Positions 1 through 11,179 of a stretch of 64,000 nucleotides of DNA are shown here, piece by piece. The DNA is taken from positions 321,001-385,000 of the forward strand of contig JAPJBO010000037.1 of NCBI GenBank assembly GCA_030068145.1, written 5' to 3'. The translations under genes were made by a program, and so were the position numbers. This stretch comes from Diplonema papillatum (lineage: Eukaryota > Euglenozoa > Diplonemea > Diplonemida > Diplonemidae). The notes below the pieces were generated by a model. That model was not told the origin of the DNA. It made no database searches and worked only from the letters and a program-made list of their open reading frames with translations. The first letter of the stretch is position 1; every line of letters starts with the position of its first letter.

Positions 1-513
1 ACATCAGATTCTGAGGCACCATGTACCATACCGTCTCCCTGGTCGGCCTGTTACCAGGCATCAGTTTCCTGTTACAGGTTCCGAACAAGACAGAATCTGA
101 AGTGCCATGTACCGTACCGTCTCCCGGGGGGCGGTGCCCCCCGGACCCCCCCTGCATTAAGACTCACCAGAGAAAATGGGCTTGGTGTCTAGTCTGAAGG
201 AGAAAATGGGCTGCATAAGGTCCTGCGAGGAATTCCTCAAAAAAAAAAAAAAGCCGAACCCAGGGTTTTTGGTTTCCTCACTAAAAGTGAGGTTAGCGGG
301 AGCACTGGAGAGGTGTGGGAAAAAAAAAAGCAACAACAACAAAACGAAAGATCAAAAAGCGAAAAAGAAGAGAAGTACGAAGAAAAAACTTTAACTCTAA
401 AAAAACACACCCCGATTTCTTCTCCGGGCGCGGATCGACCGCGTGGTGTTTCTCCCTGGCCAACGCCCGAACCGAAGTGTGCACTTTTGCGAAAACTTGT
501 TTTTTTTTTGTGT
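1..513. other. Intergenic, simple sequence
   Basis: No gene seen. A segment of about 36 bases near position 8 is repeated near 92 with a few differences. The palindrome GAGGAATTCCTC followed by an A-run near 228 recurs at 25.27-25.33 kb. A/T homopolymers and short purine-rich stretches fill the rest. Confidence 0.5.
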
Positions 514-830
514 ATAAGCACCTGCTTTGTAGGAAATGCTTGAGGAGACTGCCAGTTGCGATAGATCAAAGGAGGTAAATGTGCTGTAGCCCACACAAGG
601 CAGTCCCTCGAGTATTTTGTATTAGCACCTGCTTTGTAGGAATCACTCGAGGGGCCGCCAGTTGCAAAGTTTCAAAGGAGGTGAATGTGCTGCAGCCCAC
701 ACGAAACACAGGTAGATCTGGGTCTGGGTTTAGTGGCGGGCGGAAGTGGTCAATAAAAAGACCCCCTTCAATTGTAGTTCCCCCTCTGGCCTCAGTCGAA
801 AAAAGCACAAGGCAGTCCCTCGAGTATTTT
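514..830 (+). mobile_element. M1 short interspersed element, head-to-tail pair
   Basis: Two M1 copies lie in tandem, 514-618 (with the middle deleted) and 621-830. M1 begins ATAAGCACCTGCTTTGTAGG and continues AAATACTTGAGGAGGCTGCC. It ends with the inverse of that second block, GGCAGYCCCTCGAGTATTTT. Full copies are about 213 bp. A T-run precedes the first copy. Read on the other strand, the element would end in an A-rich tail, so a SINE-like origin is as possible as a MITE. The family has at least ten copies in this window. Confidence 0.75.
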
Positions 831-1839
831 CCAGCCGACATGCAAGTTGATGCAATGTGTGAGGAAACTGAACCGCCCGAGTAGGACCTTCTGGTCTCGG
901 TCATTTGCCAAGTTTCCACCTGAAACCGCGTCCGGGATTTTCGTTCAGGGTAGTGCGGGCAAGGAGTTGGCACGCTGTGAACCTGGCATTCCCATTCTCT
1001 TGCATCGGTCAGTCTCGTGTCCCGGTCGGCGGAAATGTAGGGAAGGAAAAGCCGCCTTTCAGAACTTGACCAGTGTCATAGGCTCACGACCGGGCCATTC
1101 CGTGTTCCTCTTGCCGAGCCGCAGAGTTGCAGGTCATCATGGTCTACCCACGTGGCCCGAGCTTTTCCCCAGAACTCCCTGAAACTCTCCAGGAAGCTCG
1201 CGTATCATGCTCTACAAATGTACGCCGCGACCACTCTCTCTCCTGTGGTGTTTTCCCAATTACTTGAGAGCCCCCCCCCCCACCGACTGTAGTAGTTGAG
1301 GAAGGGGTAGTAGCACGGGTGGTCCTGGCTGTGACGAGCTACGAACAGCCGCCTGACAAACCAGACTCACACCGCAGTCCTGTCTGCAGACACTCAGGTT
1401 CCGCGCTGATGATGGTCTGCCTTATGTGTCCGTGGCTTAAAGGACCGAAACCCGGCGCACACGGGACCAGTGCGGTGTTGAGCACATACCCAATCCCCCC
1501 GACTGGTAGTAGTTGAGGAAGGTGCACACATGGAGATAGCCACAGCAGTCTTGAACGAGACTTGGGCACGTGCCTCGCGTGGGGCGGTGGGCCTGTGACC
1601 CGCTTTGAGAACCCTGGAGTCCGGCATGTGTGCTGTTTACAGGGTACATGTCGGCTTCCTACTCATGGGGGACCAAGCAGGCACTCTCACACCTCAGAAA
1701 TCGGACCAACCACTCTCTCCCCTGTGGTGCTTTATGGTGCCGATGCGGTGGTGAGATCCACCGTAAAATAGAAGACAACACCTCCATGCATTCAGGTGAG
1801 TCGCAGTCGATAGGTCGGACGGGTGACCTGATATTTTAC
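831..1839. other. Intergenic with dispersed repeat fragments
   Basis: No convincing gene. Positions 852-960 are repeated, diverged, at 37738-37845. A short CT-rich motif ending CCTGTGGTG occurs near 1230 and 1710. The stretch 1325-1525 belongs to a separately listed dispersed repeat. Short open frames here lack the GC-rich codon use of the real genes in this window. Confidence 0.5.
1325..1525 (+). repeat. Dispersed repeat R4
   Basis: The core runs from GTCTGCAGACACTCAGG to GCGGTGTTGAGCACATACCC. Related pieces lie at 17310-17460, 17765-17880, 28495-28640 and, shortened, at 52735-52785 just before the start of the large PH-like gene. C-runs often sit at its right edge. No coding capacity is seen. 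Confidence 0.6.
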
Positions 1840-2089
1840 ATAAGCGCCAGCTTGGAAGGAAATGCTCGACAATAGCTGCCGGACAAAAAAACCGAAGGGA
1901 TTTCAAGGGCTGTAGCTACCGACCCACGTGTTGAACGGACGTGAGGTCATGCGGGTCTACCCCCGAACACGACAAATCACGCAAACACAACAGGTCAAAA
2001 GTCCTGAGTGAGAAAACAACACACGGTGGTGTAAGCGAAGACCAAATCAGATTCCATTCGGAGTCAAAGCAGCTACGTCGAGCATTTTT
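1840..2089 (+). mobile_element. M2 short interspersed element
   Basis: M2 starts ATAAGCGCCAGCTTGAAAGG, then AAATGCTCGACGATGCTGCC. It ends in a near-inverse of that second block, GCAGCTACGTCGAGTATTT. It shares its architecture with M1 (leader, subterminal inverted repeat, terminal inverted repeat) but not its middle. This copy lacks a short segment near the right end. Other copies: 4034-4323, 6455-6747, 16491-16774 (minus), 37451-37742, and a left piece at 22376-22434. Confidence 0.75.
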
Positions 2090-3363
2090 CAACTGCTCAC
2101 ACGCCGTTGTAAGTGTCCTCTCCACCCTACGGCATTGATCTCCCAGTGCTCTCGCCGCATGGGTGGTAGTTCTACGACAACCAGTCAACCTGACAAACCA
2201 GACGCACATAGATGTCTGCAGACCCTCTCTAGAAAAAGCACTCCCCCCCAACCCCCTCCCGTGTAGAGAAGGAACCACCACCAAGCAAAATAACACATTA
2301 TTATCGATTCCGCTTTTCACTCTCGCGTTTTCGCTTTTATTCTTAGTTGGGTTCCTCGTGCCCCAGCGTCGCAGCGGCCCTGACGAAGTAAGAGGCACAG
2401 AAAGAATCGCTGGCACGAGCTTTTCTCTTCCGATCTGGCAAAGTACGTTTCCCCCTCCCGCTTTTGCTTTATTTGCTTGGCACTCTTTCTTCACGGGCGT
2501 GTAGCAGCGACAGTTGTTGATACGCCACGAAGATTTGGAACTCAGTGCATCAGTGCTCCTGGAGACGGCGCCAGTAAATGGAGGATGCAATTGAAGGAAG
2601 TCTGTTATTTTTTGAACCCATGCGACTGCCGCAGTAGAATCCCTGCTGCTCTGAAGGAACCACCCCTGGGCGGCGACTCTGACACAAAGTTGTTGTCGGG
2701 AAAGCAAAAGCGCAGAGCAAAGAGAAGAGCCAGATTACCTCTTTACGTCAAGATGCGGGAGGACGCTTTCGAAGGTGTTCTGCTTTCTGACCTCAAACTA
2801 TCACGACACCCTGGTCTTTCTGGGAGGGATGGACGGCTGTTACCTTCGCCACGTACGAAAAGCAAGGAAGATCTAGCTAGTACGGGTGACCGGATACTCC
2901 TCGGAGAGATGGTCCCTGCACTCTAACTCGTCTCTCTGTCTCTCTCTCTCTCTAGTTGTGGAGGCCTGTGGCCCCTTACACAGTGGAAACCGGCGCCCCT
3001 CTTGCTTGACCGTTCAGATTGCAGGATGTATCATCTCGCCCAGCTGCAGCGTACGGCTCGTCGCAGCTGTCGGGGGGGGGGATTCGCCGTGTGGCATCTT
3101 GTTATGGAAAGAACAAGTGATTCTTACATGCTGTGTTTGCACTCACCATGCGATCACATGTTTTAGAAAGCATGCTAATACAGAAGGGAATTGAGAAAAA
3201 AAATGAGTTGACCAGACCTCTTTGAGTTGGTGCTAACCACGGTTTGGGAAGTCGGGAGACCTACGACACCTTAAAGGAACCTTTAGGACAATGGTCACCC
3301 GAAGACTATGAAATCCCGGATCTCTAAGTGAACTTGCACTCCAATAAAAACACCTTTTTCTGT
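2090..3363. other. Intergenic
   Basis: No gene supported. A long minus-strand open frame overlaps the M2 element and has no recognisable domain. The CT-rich motif CTCGGAGAGATGGTCCCT near 2900 recurs at about 18483 and 32773, so it belongs to a dispersed repeat. A motif near 3288-3345 resembles the R motif described in the findings. Confidence 0.45.
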
Positions 3364-3492
3364 ATGAGCACCTTTGTAGGAAAAGCTTGAGGAGACGGCC
3401 AATTGCGAAAGATCAAAGGAGGCCAATGTGCTGTAGCCCACACGAAACACAGGTAAATCTGGGTTTAGTGGCGGGCGTAAGCGTTCAACAAA
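3364..3492 (+). mobile_element. M1 element, left part only
   Basis: The left leader and first subterminal repeat are recognisable, and the match runs to the GCGTTCAACA segment. The right third of M1 is absent. Confidence 0.65.
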
Positions 3493-4033
3493 AGTCTTTG
3501 TCAAGAGCTGCTCAACTATTCTCAACTGTATACACGTGTAGCATGTGCATTATGTCTTTCCCCACATGTTACGTCACGTGTAATTAGACAAGCAAAGCCC
3601 TGGCACGTGCGTCCCTAGTGAGTTCGCGCGAGCTTTGCTCTAAGATACAGAAGCGTCGTTTCACAACCGTATGCTCGTCTTCTCCCGTGCGCAACCCGTG
3701 AGTCTCTTGCGTTGATCTAGCACACTCAGCGTCAGCACTGGGTGGCAGGAGCGAGGTGGACGTGGAGCACCCCAAACCGTTCGCAACTTGGCGCCCCGTC
3801 TTCGACACATTAAGTTACTCTGTCTCTTCCTCTTTCTTCGTGTCTTTCGTTCGTTCATTGCCCCCCCCCCTCCGCACCCCCTCCCATTCTCTTCTTTTTT
3901 CTCCTCCGCACCTAGAGGAGTCCCCTCAAGACTCCCTTCAAGCAAGCCAAAAGAGATAAAGAGGGGCTCGGCGAGTCCAACGAGCTTTAAATGCGACCCC
4001 ATTTCCAGGTCTTTTTTTTTACATAAGCGAAAA
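3493..4033. other. Intergenic, C- and T-rich tracts
   Basis: No gene or named repeat is seen. Pyrimidine tracts lie near 3860-3910, and a T-run precedes the next M2 copy. Confidence 0.4.
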
Positions 4034-4323
4034 CATAAGCGCCAGCTTGAAAAGAAATGCTCGACGATGCTGCCTGACAAAGAACAGAAGGGATTCCAAG
4101 CGCTGTAACTACCGAACCACGTGTTGAACGAACGTGAGGTCATGCGGGTCTACCCCTACACGACAAATCACACAAACACAACAGGTCAAAGTCCTGAGTG
4201 AAAAAACAACACACGGTGGTGTAAGCGAAGAACAAATCAGATTGTGTTTGTATTGTATTTGCCCCTTACCTCTATATTTCCTCCCTTCCATTCGGAGTCG
4301 AAGCAGCAACGTCGAGTGTTTTC
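4034..4323 (+). mobile_element. M2 element, near full length
   Basis: Both inverted-repeat blocks are present, about 290 bp in all, inserted after a T-run and a short duplicated ATAAGCG segment. Confidence 0.75.
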
Positions 4324-4849
4324 TTTTGCAATCGTAGAGAGCACGCGCAAACCCTTGCGTCCCAGGACCTCATTTTGCTGGTCTGGACGGTGGACCGGCC
4401 AGGCTAGTTGGCCATTGACCTACCTTGCGGCCGCTGATACGCGGAAGGGTTGCTGGCAGCACATTTGTGCTGAGGGGAACGTTTCCGGAACAGCGGTTGT
4501 TGCACATCAAATAGAAAAAGGTTGAAACGAAGCCAACGAAATGGGTGCTCGTGCAAGACCCCCCTCCCCGATTGGTACCCTGTACGCGCAACGAACAAGG
4601 TCACTCAAACCAAAGAGAGCATGTGACGTGATGTGTTCATTCGAATGACACAGACCACGGGCTACCAGCCCCCCCGAAGTGTCCTATATTTCCGATAAGC
4701 TCACCGGTCAAAGTTGCACGGTCAGTCCACTGTGTACTGTTGAAGGCTTCACTTCACTTTCACAAGCGAGCGCTCGGCAGAATACCACCTGACGTGGAAT
4801 CCTGGTTCTAAGTGGGCCACTTCTAGTAAGCAGGACTGGCGACGCGGGA

Positions 4850-5430
4850 TGAAGCGAGAGCTGACTTAAGGTGTCCGAGTGATCGCTCATCAGATCCCAC
4901 AAAGGGTGTCGGTTCATCTTGACAGCAGGACGGTGGCCATGGAAGTCGGCATCCGATAATGAGTGTGTAACAACTCACCTGCCGAATGCACCGGTCCCGA
5001 AAATGGATGATGCTCAAGCGATCCACCATAGTTGGCCGCGTACTGGTATCACAAAGCCAGGCGTGCGTAGGAGTGCGTGGTCCACGCCGCGAAGTCGTTG
5101 GCGTGAGCCTCGATGGAGCGTGGATGAGTGCAGATCTTGGTTGTGTTCAGCCGGGGGAAACCCTGGTGTAGGTCCCGTTGCGGTATTGACGTGCTAATCG
5201 CTCGTCGAAGCTGGGTATAGGGGCGAAAGACCCATCGAACCATCTAGTAGCTGGTTCACTCCGAAGTTTCCTTCAGGATTGCTAGAACCAAAACAGGAGT
5301 TACGCCAGGTATAGCGAAATGCTTGGAGGCATTGGGTAAAATTGTTTCCGCGACCTGTTCTCAAACTTTAAACGGGCGTGAGCTCGGGGTTACTGCATTG
5401 AGACTTTCAAGTTGCCGCAAGTGGGTTTGA
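4850..5430 (+). pseudogene. Permuted fragment of nuclear LSU (28S-like) rRNA
   Basis: The block from about 4850 to 5135 matches the conserved LSU core containing GGACGGTGGCCATGGAAGTC and GTGTAACAACTCACCTGCCG, ending near GAGTGCAGATCTTGGT. The next block, about 5140 to 5430, contains GGGTATAGGGGCGAAAGAC, CATCTAGTAGCTGGTTC and TTCTCAAACTTTAAACGGG. In other eukaryotes the second block lies 5' of the first, so the order here is reversed while the strand is kept. Conserved stem sequence is largely preserved, yet the rest of the gene is absent. I infer a rearranged dispersed rDNA piece. A genuinely fragmented rRNA gene is less likely but not excluded. Confidence 0.8.
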
Positions 5431-5543
5431 CTTTGCCCAATCGCGCCTCTGCTGCCACGTACGACCCCCCCCCCCCCCCCCCCCCCAGGCCTCAGTGGTG
5501 CAAGCACCACGCGCTCTTCAAACCCAAGAAACATTTTCCCCCC

Positions 5544-6260
5544 CAGGGTGCGCACTAAGGGACGTTGCCCCCGTTGCACGTTGCACCCCCCTTTTGGGGG
5601 GGGGGGGGGGGGGTCGTTTGGGGGCTGTTTTTGGGGTGTTTCCCAGACCCCCCGGTGCCGAGTGGGTACTCCGTTTCCTCCAGATGAATCCGTTCTCCTC
5701 GTTTTCGAAATCGAAACCCACTTTTGCGGAAGAAATGGTCAATCCCCACCAAAATGTTTTCCTGCACTTTTTTGGCAGGGAAATGTACTTAGCAACTTTT
5801 GAGCAAAGTCAGTTTCCCCGAAAACCAAGATTCCTGCAATGCACTCAAAAATCAGCCAAAATTTGGAAAATGGCCCAAAAAGTGAAAATTCGAGCAATTT
5901 TGGCCGATTTACCATGTGCTTTCCCCAAAATGCCAATACCCCCCAAAAGCTGTTTTTTCAGGCAAATCCGCTGGGAAACGTACTTAGAGAGTTTCGAAAC
6001 AACGGCACCAAGAAAACCACGAAAGGGCAGATTTTCCCGGTTTCAGCCTGTGTTTTGCACGTCAAATTTCAGGCCTCACAGACGAACCGAGGACGGAGTG
6101 GAAAGATCCATCGCGAAAGAGCGCGTTTAAGGGGGTCCCTGGAAAAAAGGGTGGGGGGGTCCCCGGCCACCAGGTGCACCAAACAGGACCCCCCCCCCTT
6201 CCAAATTTAGCAGACGTTGACATTGCCCGTTGCACCCCCCAATCCTTAGTGCGCCCCCTG
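5544..6260. mobile_element. hAT-like non-autonomous element in a C-run
   Basis: The ends are CAGGGTGCGCACTAAGG and the inverse of CAGGGGGCGCACTAAGG (16 of 17 bases agree). The element is 717 bp and both flanks are runs of C, consistent with an 8-bp target duplication inside a homopolymer. CAGGG ends and an 8-bp duplication are typical of the hAT superfamily. The interior carries a sequence near 5775 (GAAATGTACTTAGCAA) also found in the foldback element at 21.4 kb. Open frames inside show no transposase. Confidence 0.6.
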
Positions 6261-6454
6261 CCCCCCCCCCCCACAAAAAACAGCCCGACTTGGACACAAC
6301 CACACAGGGAACCCAGAAACATTTGGAAACCCCAGGAAAGTCTGATCCACACCGGGGTGTAGGTTCATAAAACGCCAACAAGAATGTGCCGCCGGGACCC
6401 TCAAAGGACTCTGAAAGACCCTACCCCCAACCCCCCCCCTTCCGCTTTTCTTTT

Positions 6455-6747
6455 CCATAAGCGCCAACTTGAAAGGAAATGCTCGACGACGCTGCCCGAC
6501 AAAGAACAGAAGGGATCCCAAGTGCTGTAACTGACCGAACCACGTTTTGAACGGACGTGAGGTCATGCGGGTCTTCCCCACACGACAAATCACACAAACA
6601 CAGCAGGTCAAAAGCCCTGAGTGAGAAAACAACACACAGTGGTGTAAGCGAAGAACAAATCGGATTGTGTTTGTGTCGTATTTGCCCCCTTCCCTCCATA
6701 TTTCCTCCCTTCCATTCGGAGTCGATTGCAGCTACGTCGAGTATTTG
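6455..6747 (+). mobile_element. M2 element, near full length
   Basis: Full architecture with both inverted-repeat blocks, 293 bp, preceded by a T-rich stretch. Confidence 0.75.
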
Positions 6748-8000
6748 TCTTCCAGCCCCCTCTCCGTCCTCGACCCTCCCGTGGAGTCCGCTGCAAGCAG
6801 AATAAGGCACTTTCCCGCGGAGCAGCTGGTTGCACATGGAAAGCTACACGAAGCCGACTTTCTTTACTTTTTCGAATAGGAACTCAACATGCTTGCGCGT
6901 GGGGCCCAAGACCAAATTCAAAGCGAATTTCTTCTTGGTGTCGGTCGCAACATCAAAGCGGAGACCGAAGCACTAATGCGCACGACGAGCGAGGAGGAAT
7001 AATATGTGGCCAACAATTAAACAGCGGGGTGCAAAGGACAACGTCTGAGCCGCCGCAATGGTCGGCAGTTCTGACCACACATTATGTGTGCCAAGGCAGT
7101 CCTCACAGTTTCACTGAGGGAGTTGATGCACCACGAAAGTCAATTAGAAAACTTCACATAGCCTTCAGGTTGTGGTTGGTTCAAAGAAAAAGCCAATTTC
7201 TCGTGGATGGAAGGTGACCTCGCCCAAGCTCGTTTCCCCGGGTTAAGGCAGTCACTCAACATTCCCTTGCGCTAGTGCTATCAATTACAAAGACGTGTTC
7301 TTACTTCTCCCTTTCTTCTGGGCAGTTCTCGTCTGACAATACGAAGAGCAGAAACTCCCTCAGCGATGGTTGGAGTCTGAAGCGGGTCCTTGCCCGCCGC
7401 CTGATCGTTGCCTTGCCTCATACCAGACCATCGTCGCAGATTGCTGCTGCGTCTCAAAGTTCAAACTACTGCTACTACCACCACTCTGTTCTTTTTTGGC
7501 CTGTTTTTCTCTTCTCCCCCTCCCACTTCTCACAGAAGTTTCCCCACCATTCTGCTTCCCCACCGTATCCATGTTTTTCTTCGTTTTATGCTTGCCTCGA
7601 AATTGCCCGTTTTCTCCCGGCGGTCTATGCCTTCTTTTTGTGTCCAACAAATGCAAGTTGTCAAGAACAAAAACCGATCGATGGCAGCGTACTATCCTCA
7701 CTCCCGTTAGATGAACAAAACAGGTTTTAAGGAATGTGCGCACAAACAAAAAGGGGACGTAAGTGAAAATGCCTGGCGATGCGTTCTGACGACGTTGCAG
7801 TTTGCGCGGCTTCAGGTGCCGTGCATGCGAGTTTTGACACTGTTACTGTGTACTCACCGAAAGTGCCCCCGACAAGAATCCAAAAGGTGCGGTCAATGTT
7901 TCACCCAGATATAAGGTGCTGCGTGCAATCGATGCTGAGATCAATGCTTGCTTCATGCAGGCAATGCTTCATGGGGTCAGTGCTTGCTTCAAATGCCCCA
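6748..8000. other. Intergenic, includes dispersed repeat R5
   Basis: No firm gene. A 37-codon frame at 6890-7003 (MLARGAQDQIQ... to TSEEE) reads like old coding sequence but has no recognisable family. Positions 7630-7745 form repeat R5, with GTGTCCAACAAATGCAA and GATCGATGGCAGCGTACT, and are copied at 19330-19440. Short direct repeats of AATGCTT type lie near 7920-8000. Confidence 0.4.
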
Positions 8001-8159
8001 TGAGGTCAATGTCTCATGTAGTCGAAGGGGTTAATGATGGCACCTCCACCAGCAAGTCACCCGTCTACATACAAAACGCAAGGTGGGAACAGGAGAGACC
8101 ATCGGCGGCGATGCGCAACACACTGCACTGACCGTATCGTACGACGAGTGCCTGAAGTG

Positions 8160-9624
8160 AGCAACTCCATCGCGTGGCTGTCTGCCAGTACAAGATACAA
8201 CGGCATTGTGGAAGAACTAAACTTTGCTGTTTGGTCAGCGTTTCACGCAGTCACTGCTTCATGTAGTCGAAGGGTTCTGTTTGGGTACAGCATGCAAAGA
8301 ATCTGTGGCGATAATCTGCATCGCCGACGGTGCGGTTATCTCTTCGCACGTGATGTCCATCATGCTTTCGCCTCTTTAGCTCGTCTTGATCGTCGCGCTC
8401 AGGCGCGCGTTTGGGTTATGATCGCACCTCCACCAGCACGTGACCAGTCTACGTACAGAACGGAATGAACTTGGTGTCGGTCACCAACAGTCCCGGACAT
8501 GGCTAGCCATTACCCGTAATGACAGTCAACAACCCGCACTCAATCTCAAGCGAACTAAAACTCCACCCTCACCCGTCTACACAAAAAAACGCAAGGTGGG
8601 GGATCGGGAGGGAGGGGGGCGGGGGCACAGATGCGGCTGCTGGGCCGGTCGAAAGGATTGAAGGCCCCCGAGACGATGGAGATGACGCGGGACCAGCTGA
8701 TCGCGTGGCTGACTGCCAGTACAAGATACAACGGCATTGTGGAAGAACGTTTCACGCAGTTACTGCTTCATGTAGTCGAAGGGTTATGTTGGAACAGCAT
8801 GCAAAGAATCTGTGGCGATAATCTGCATCGCCGGCGGCGCGGTTATCTCTTCGCACGTGATGTTTCGCCTCTTTAGCTCGTCTTGATCGTCGCGCTCCGG
8901 CGCGCGTTTGGGTTATGATCGCACCTCCACCAGCACGTGACCAGTCTACGTACAGAACGGAATGTACTTGGTGTCGGTCACCAACAGTCCCGGACATGGC
9001 TAGCCATTACCCGTAATGAAAGTCAACTACCCGCACTCAATCTCAAGCGAACTAAAACTCCACCCTCACCCGTCTACACAAAAAAACGCAAGGTGGGGGA
9101 TCGGGAGGGAGGGGGGCGGGGGCACAGATGCGGCTGCTGGGCCGGTCGAAAGGATTGAAGGCCCCCGAGACGATGGAGATGACGCGGGACCAGCTGATCG
9201 CGTGGCTGACTGCCAGTACAAGATACAACGGCATTGTGGAAGAACGTTTCACGCAGTTACTGCTTCATGTAGTCGAAGGGTTATGTTGGAACAGCATGCA
9301 AAGAATCTGTGGCGATAATCTGCATCGCCGGCGGCGCGGTTATCTCTTCGCACGTGATGTTTCGCCTCTTTAGCTCGTCTTGATCGTCGCGCTCCGGCGC
9401 GCGTTTGGGTTATGATCGCACCTCCACCAGCACGTGACCAGTCTACGTACAGAACGGAATGTACTTGGTGTCGGTCACCAACAGTCCCGGACATGGCTAG
9501 CCATTACCCGTAATGAAAGTCAACTACCCGCACTCAATCTCAAGCGAACTAAAACTCCACCCTCACCCGTCTACACAAAAAAACGCAAGGTGGGGGATCG
9601 GGAGGGAGGGGGGCGGGGGCACAG
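8160..9624 (+). repeat. 497-bp tandem array holding truncated copies of SAM-WW exon 1
   Basis: Two near-identical 497-bp units (8440-8936, 8937-9433) follow a more diverged first unit from about 8165 and lead into the real gene. Each unit carries the CACAG acceptor and the first ~80 coding bases of the downstream gene, starting at ATG 8631 and 9128. The copy then breaks off after the codons for AWL, and unrelated sequence follows (GACTGCCAGTACAAG). The last copy continues into full-length exon 1. Identity between the two complete units is nearly perfect, so the duplication is recent. Confidence 0.8.
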
Positions 9625-9985
9625 ATGCGGCTGCTGGGCCGGTCGAAAGGATTGAAGGCCCCCGAGACGATGGAGATGACGCGGGACCAGCTGATCGCGT
9701 GGCTCCGCCGGTACTACGTGTCGAAGATCCTCGACCCCAACCACAACCTGGCCGGGTGCTGGAAGCAGCTCGACCAGGTGGAGACCATCGTCGACGACGC
9801 CTTGGCGCGCGAGCAGCCGTCGGACTTCATCGACTTCCTCGTCGAAAAACAAGGCCCGGTGCCCCCGTTCGGCTGGCAGCTCCTGTCGCGGAAGGAAGCC
9901 TTCGAGCTTATCCTCTCCTTCTGGGAGCAGTACGGCATGGAGCCTGACCTGGCCCAAGTGCAGAAGTCGCTCGACGACGAAGATG
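9625..9985 (+). CDS. Coiled-coil/SAM/WW protein, exon 1
   Basis: This is the N-terminal ~120 residues of the protein whose C-terminal part is encoded at 13362-14590. The ATG lies directly after CACAG, a likely trans-splice acceptor. The segment is GC-rich and predicted helical (from MTRDQLIAWLRRYY to SLDDED), with no family I recognise. I place the donor at 9986 (GTGTGC), leaving one base of a codon. The acceptor at 13360-13361 supplies the two missing bases to give an alanine codon, so the phases agree. The frame read through without splicing degenerates into an interspersed repeat, which favours splicing. The 3' half of this exon is copied at 10221-10400. Confidence 0.65.
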
Positions 9986-10052
9986 GTGTGCGCCCCGCAA
10001 CGTTTTCTCTACCCATTCGGGCGGTGTTCGAAGGGAATATCCTTCGTATCGT

Positions 10053-10500
10053 AAATCTATGTAGAAGCACCTGCTCTTTAGGAAATACTTGAGGAGGCTG
10101 CCAGTTGCTCAACCTCTAAAAATTCTGGAAAAGTGTGACACGTTCTTGTGTCTGTTTTTTTTGCAGAATGGGACCATTGTGGGTATGATAGATCCCAGGT
10201 GTACACTCGTACCTACGCTTGACTTCCTCGTCGAAAAACAAGGCCCAGTGCAGTGCCCCCGTTCGGCTGGCAGCTCCTGTCGCGGAAGGAAGCCTTTGAG
10301 CTCATCCTCTCCTTCTGGGAGCAGTACGGCATGCTGCCGCAAGTGCAAAAATCTCTCGACGACGAAGATGGTGTGCGCCCTGCCACGTTTTCGCTACCCA
10401 TTCGGGCGGTGTTCAAAGGAAGTATCTTTCGTATCGTATGTCTATGTAGAAGCACCTGCTCTTTAGGAAATACTTGAGGAGGCTGGCCAGTCTGCAACTC
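10053..10500 (+). pseudogene. Intronic copy of the 3' half of SAM-WW exon 1, with flanking repeat pieces
   Basis: Positions 10221-10400 repeat exon 1 from the codons for LVEKQGP to DDEDGVRP, 389 bp downstream of the original. Small insertions and deletions break the frame. The copied block also carries the intron start and an M1-type leader (GAAGCACCTGCTCTTTAGG at about 10055 and 10448), showing that exon, donor and intronic repeat were copied together as DNA. Confidence 0.75.
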
Positions 10501-11179
10501 AAAGAAGGAAAAGTGCTGGAGCCCAGGGAAGTCTGGGTATAATGGCTAAACGCGCTTTTGTCGCCACCCGAGCTGATTGCTCGCCAACGACACCTCTTTC
10601 CAACCCCCCAGAAAAAGAGTTCCGAAAAATTTCCAAAATTCGAATGAAGAAAGCGGGTGCCACTTTCTCGAGACTCGTATGGGTGTTGTAGATCCCAGGC
10701 TTCCACTCTTACTCACGCTCTATATGGTACGATGCCAAAACCCCCCCCCCTTTGCACTAATAAAACTTTTTTTGATGTCACCCCATACTGGCCCCGAACC
10801 CCCACCTGTGTGGCCCAAAACGGTTCCCAAACGGTTTTTGGCGGGCTGAGTCGAGGTAAAGGGGTCTCTGAAGGCCCACGAATAGGCCCAGGTCAGGTAG
10901 GCCCCTGGAGCGCGAGGGGGAGAGTCCCCAAAATGGGGTCATTTTCGGGCCTCGCCACTACTCAAGCTAGTCAAACACTTTCTGGCCTCCAGCGGGAAAC
11001 CCAGACTTCAAAACGACAAGATCGGCTGTGTTCCGCCGTAGATAGCCACCAGCGGGTCCTCTTGAAGCCGAAGAATGCTCTCGGGGGTCACAGTTAGCCC
11101 CATGTGCGCAGCGCCAGCAGTGGGCAGGCACACGCTTAGAATGCGCGGTGTGCAAGTGCGCCCTGCCTAGAATCCGGCT

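Noticed and set aside
1916-2707. 263-codon minus-strand open frame
   Set aside because: It overlaps an M2 element, has no domain, and lacks the GC-rich third positions of real genes here.
7900-8160. CRISPR-like short direct repeats near AATGCTTCATG words
   Set aside because: Irregular spacing, few units, no spacers of constant length, and a eukaryotic setting.
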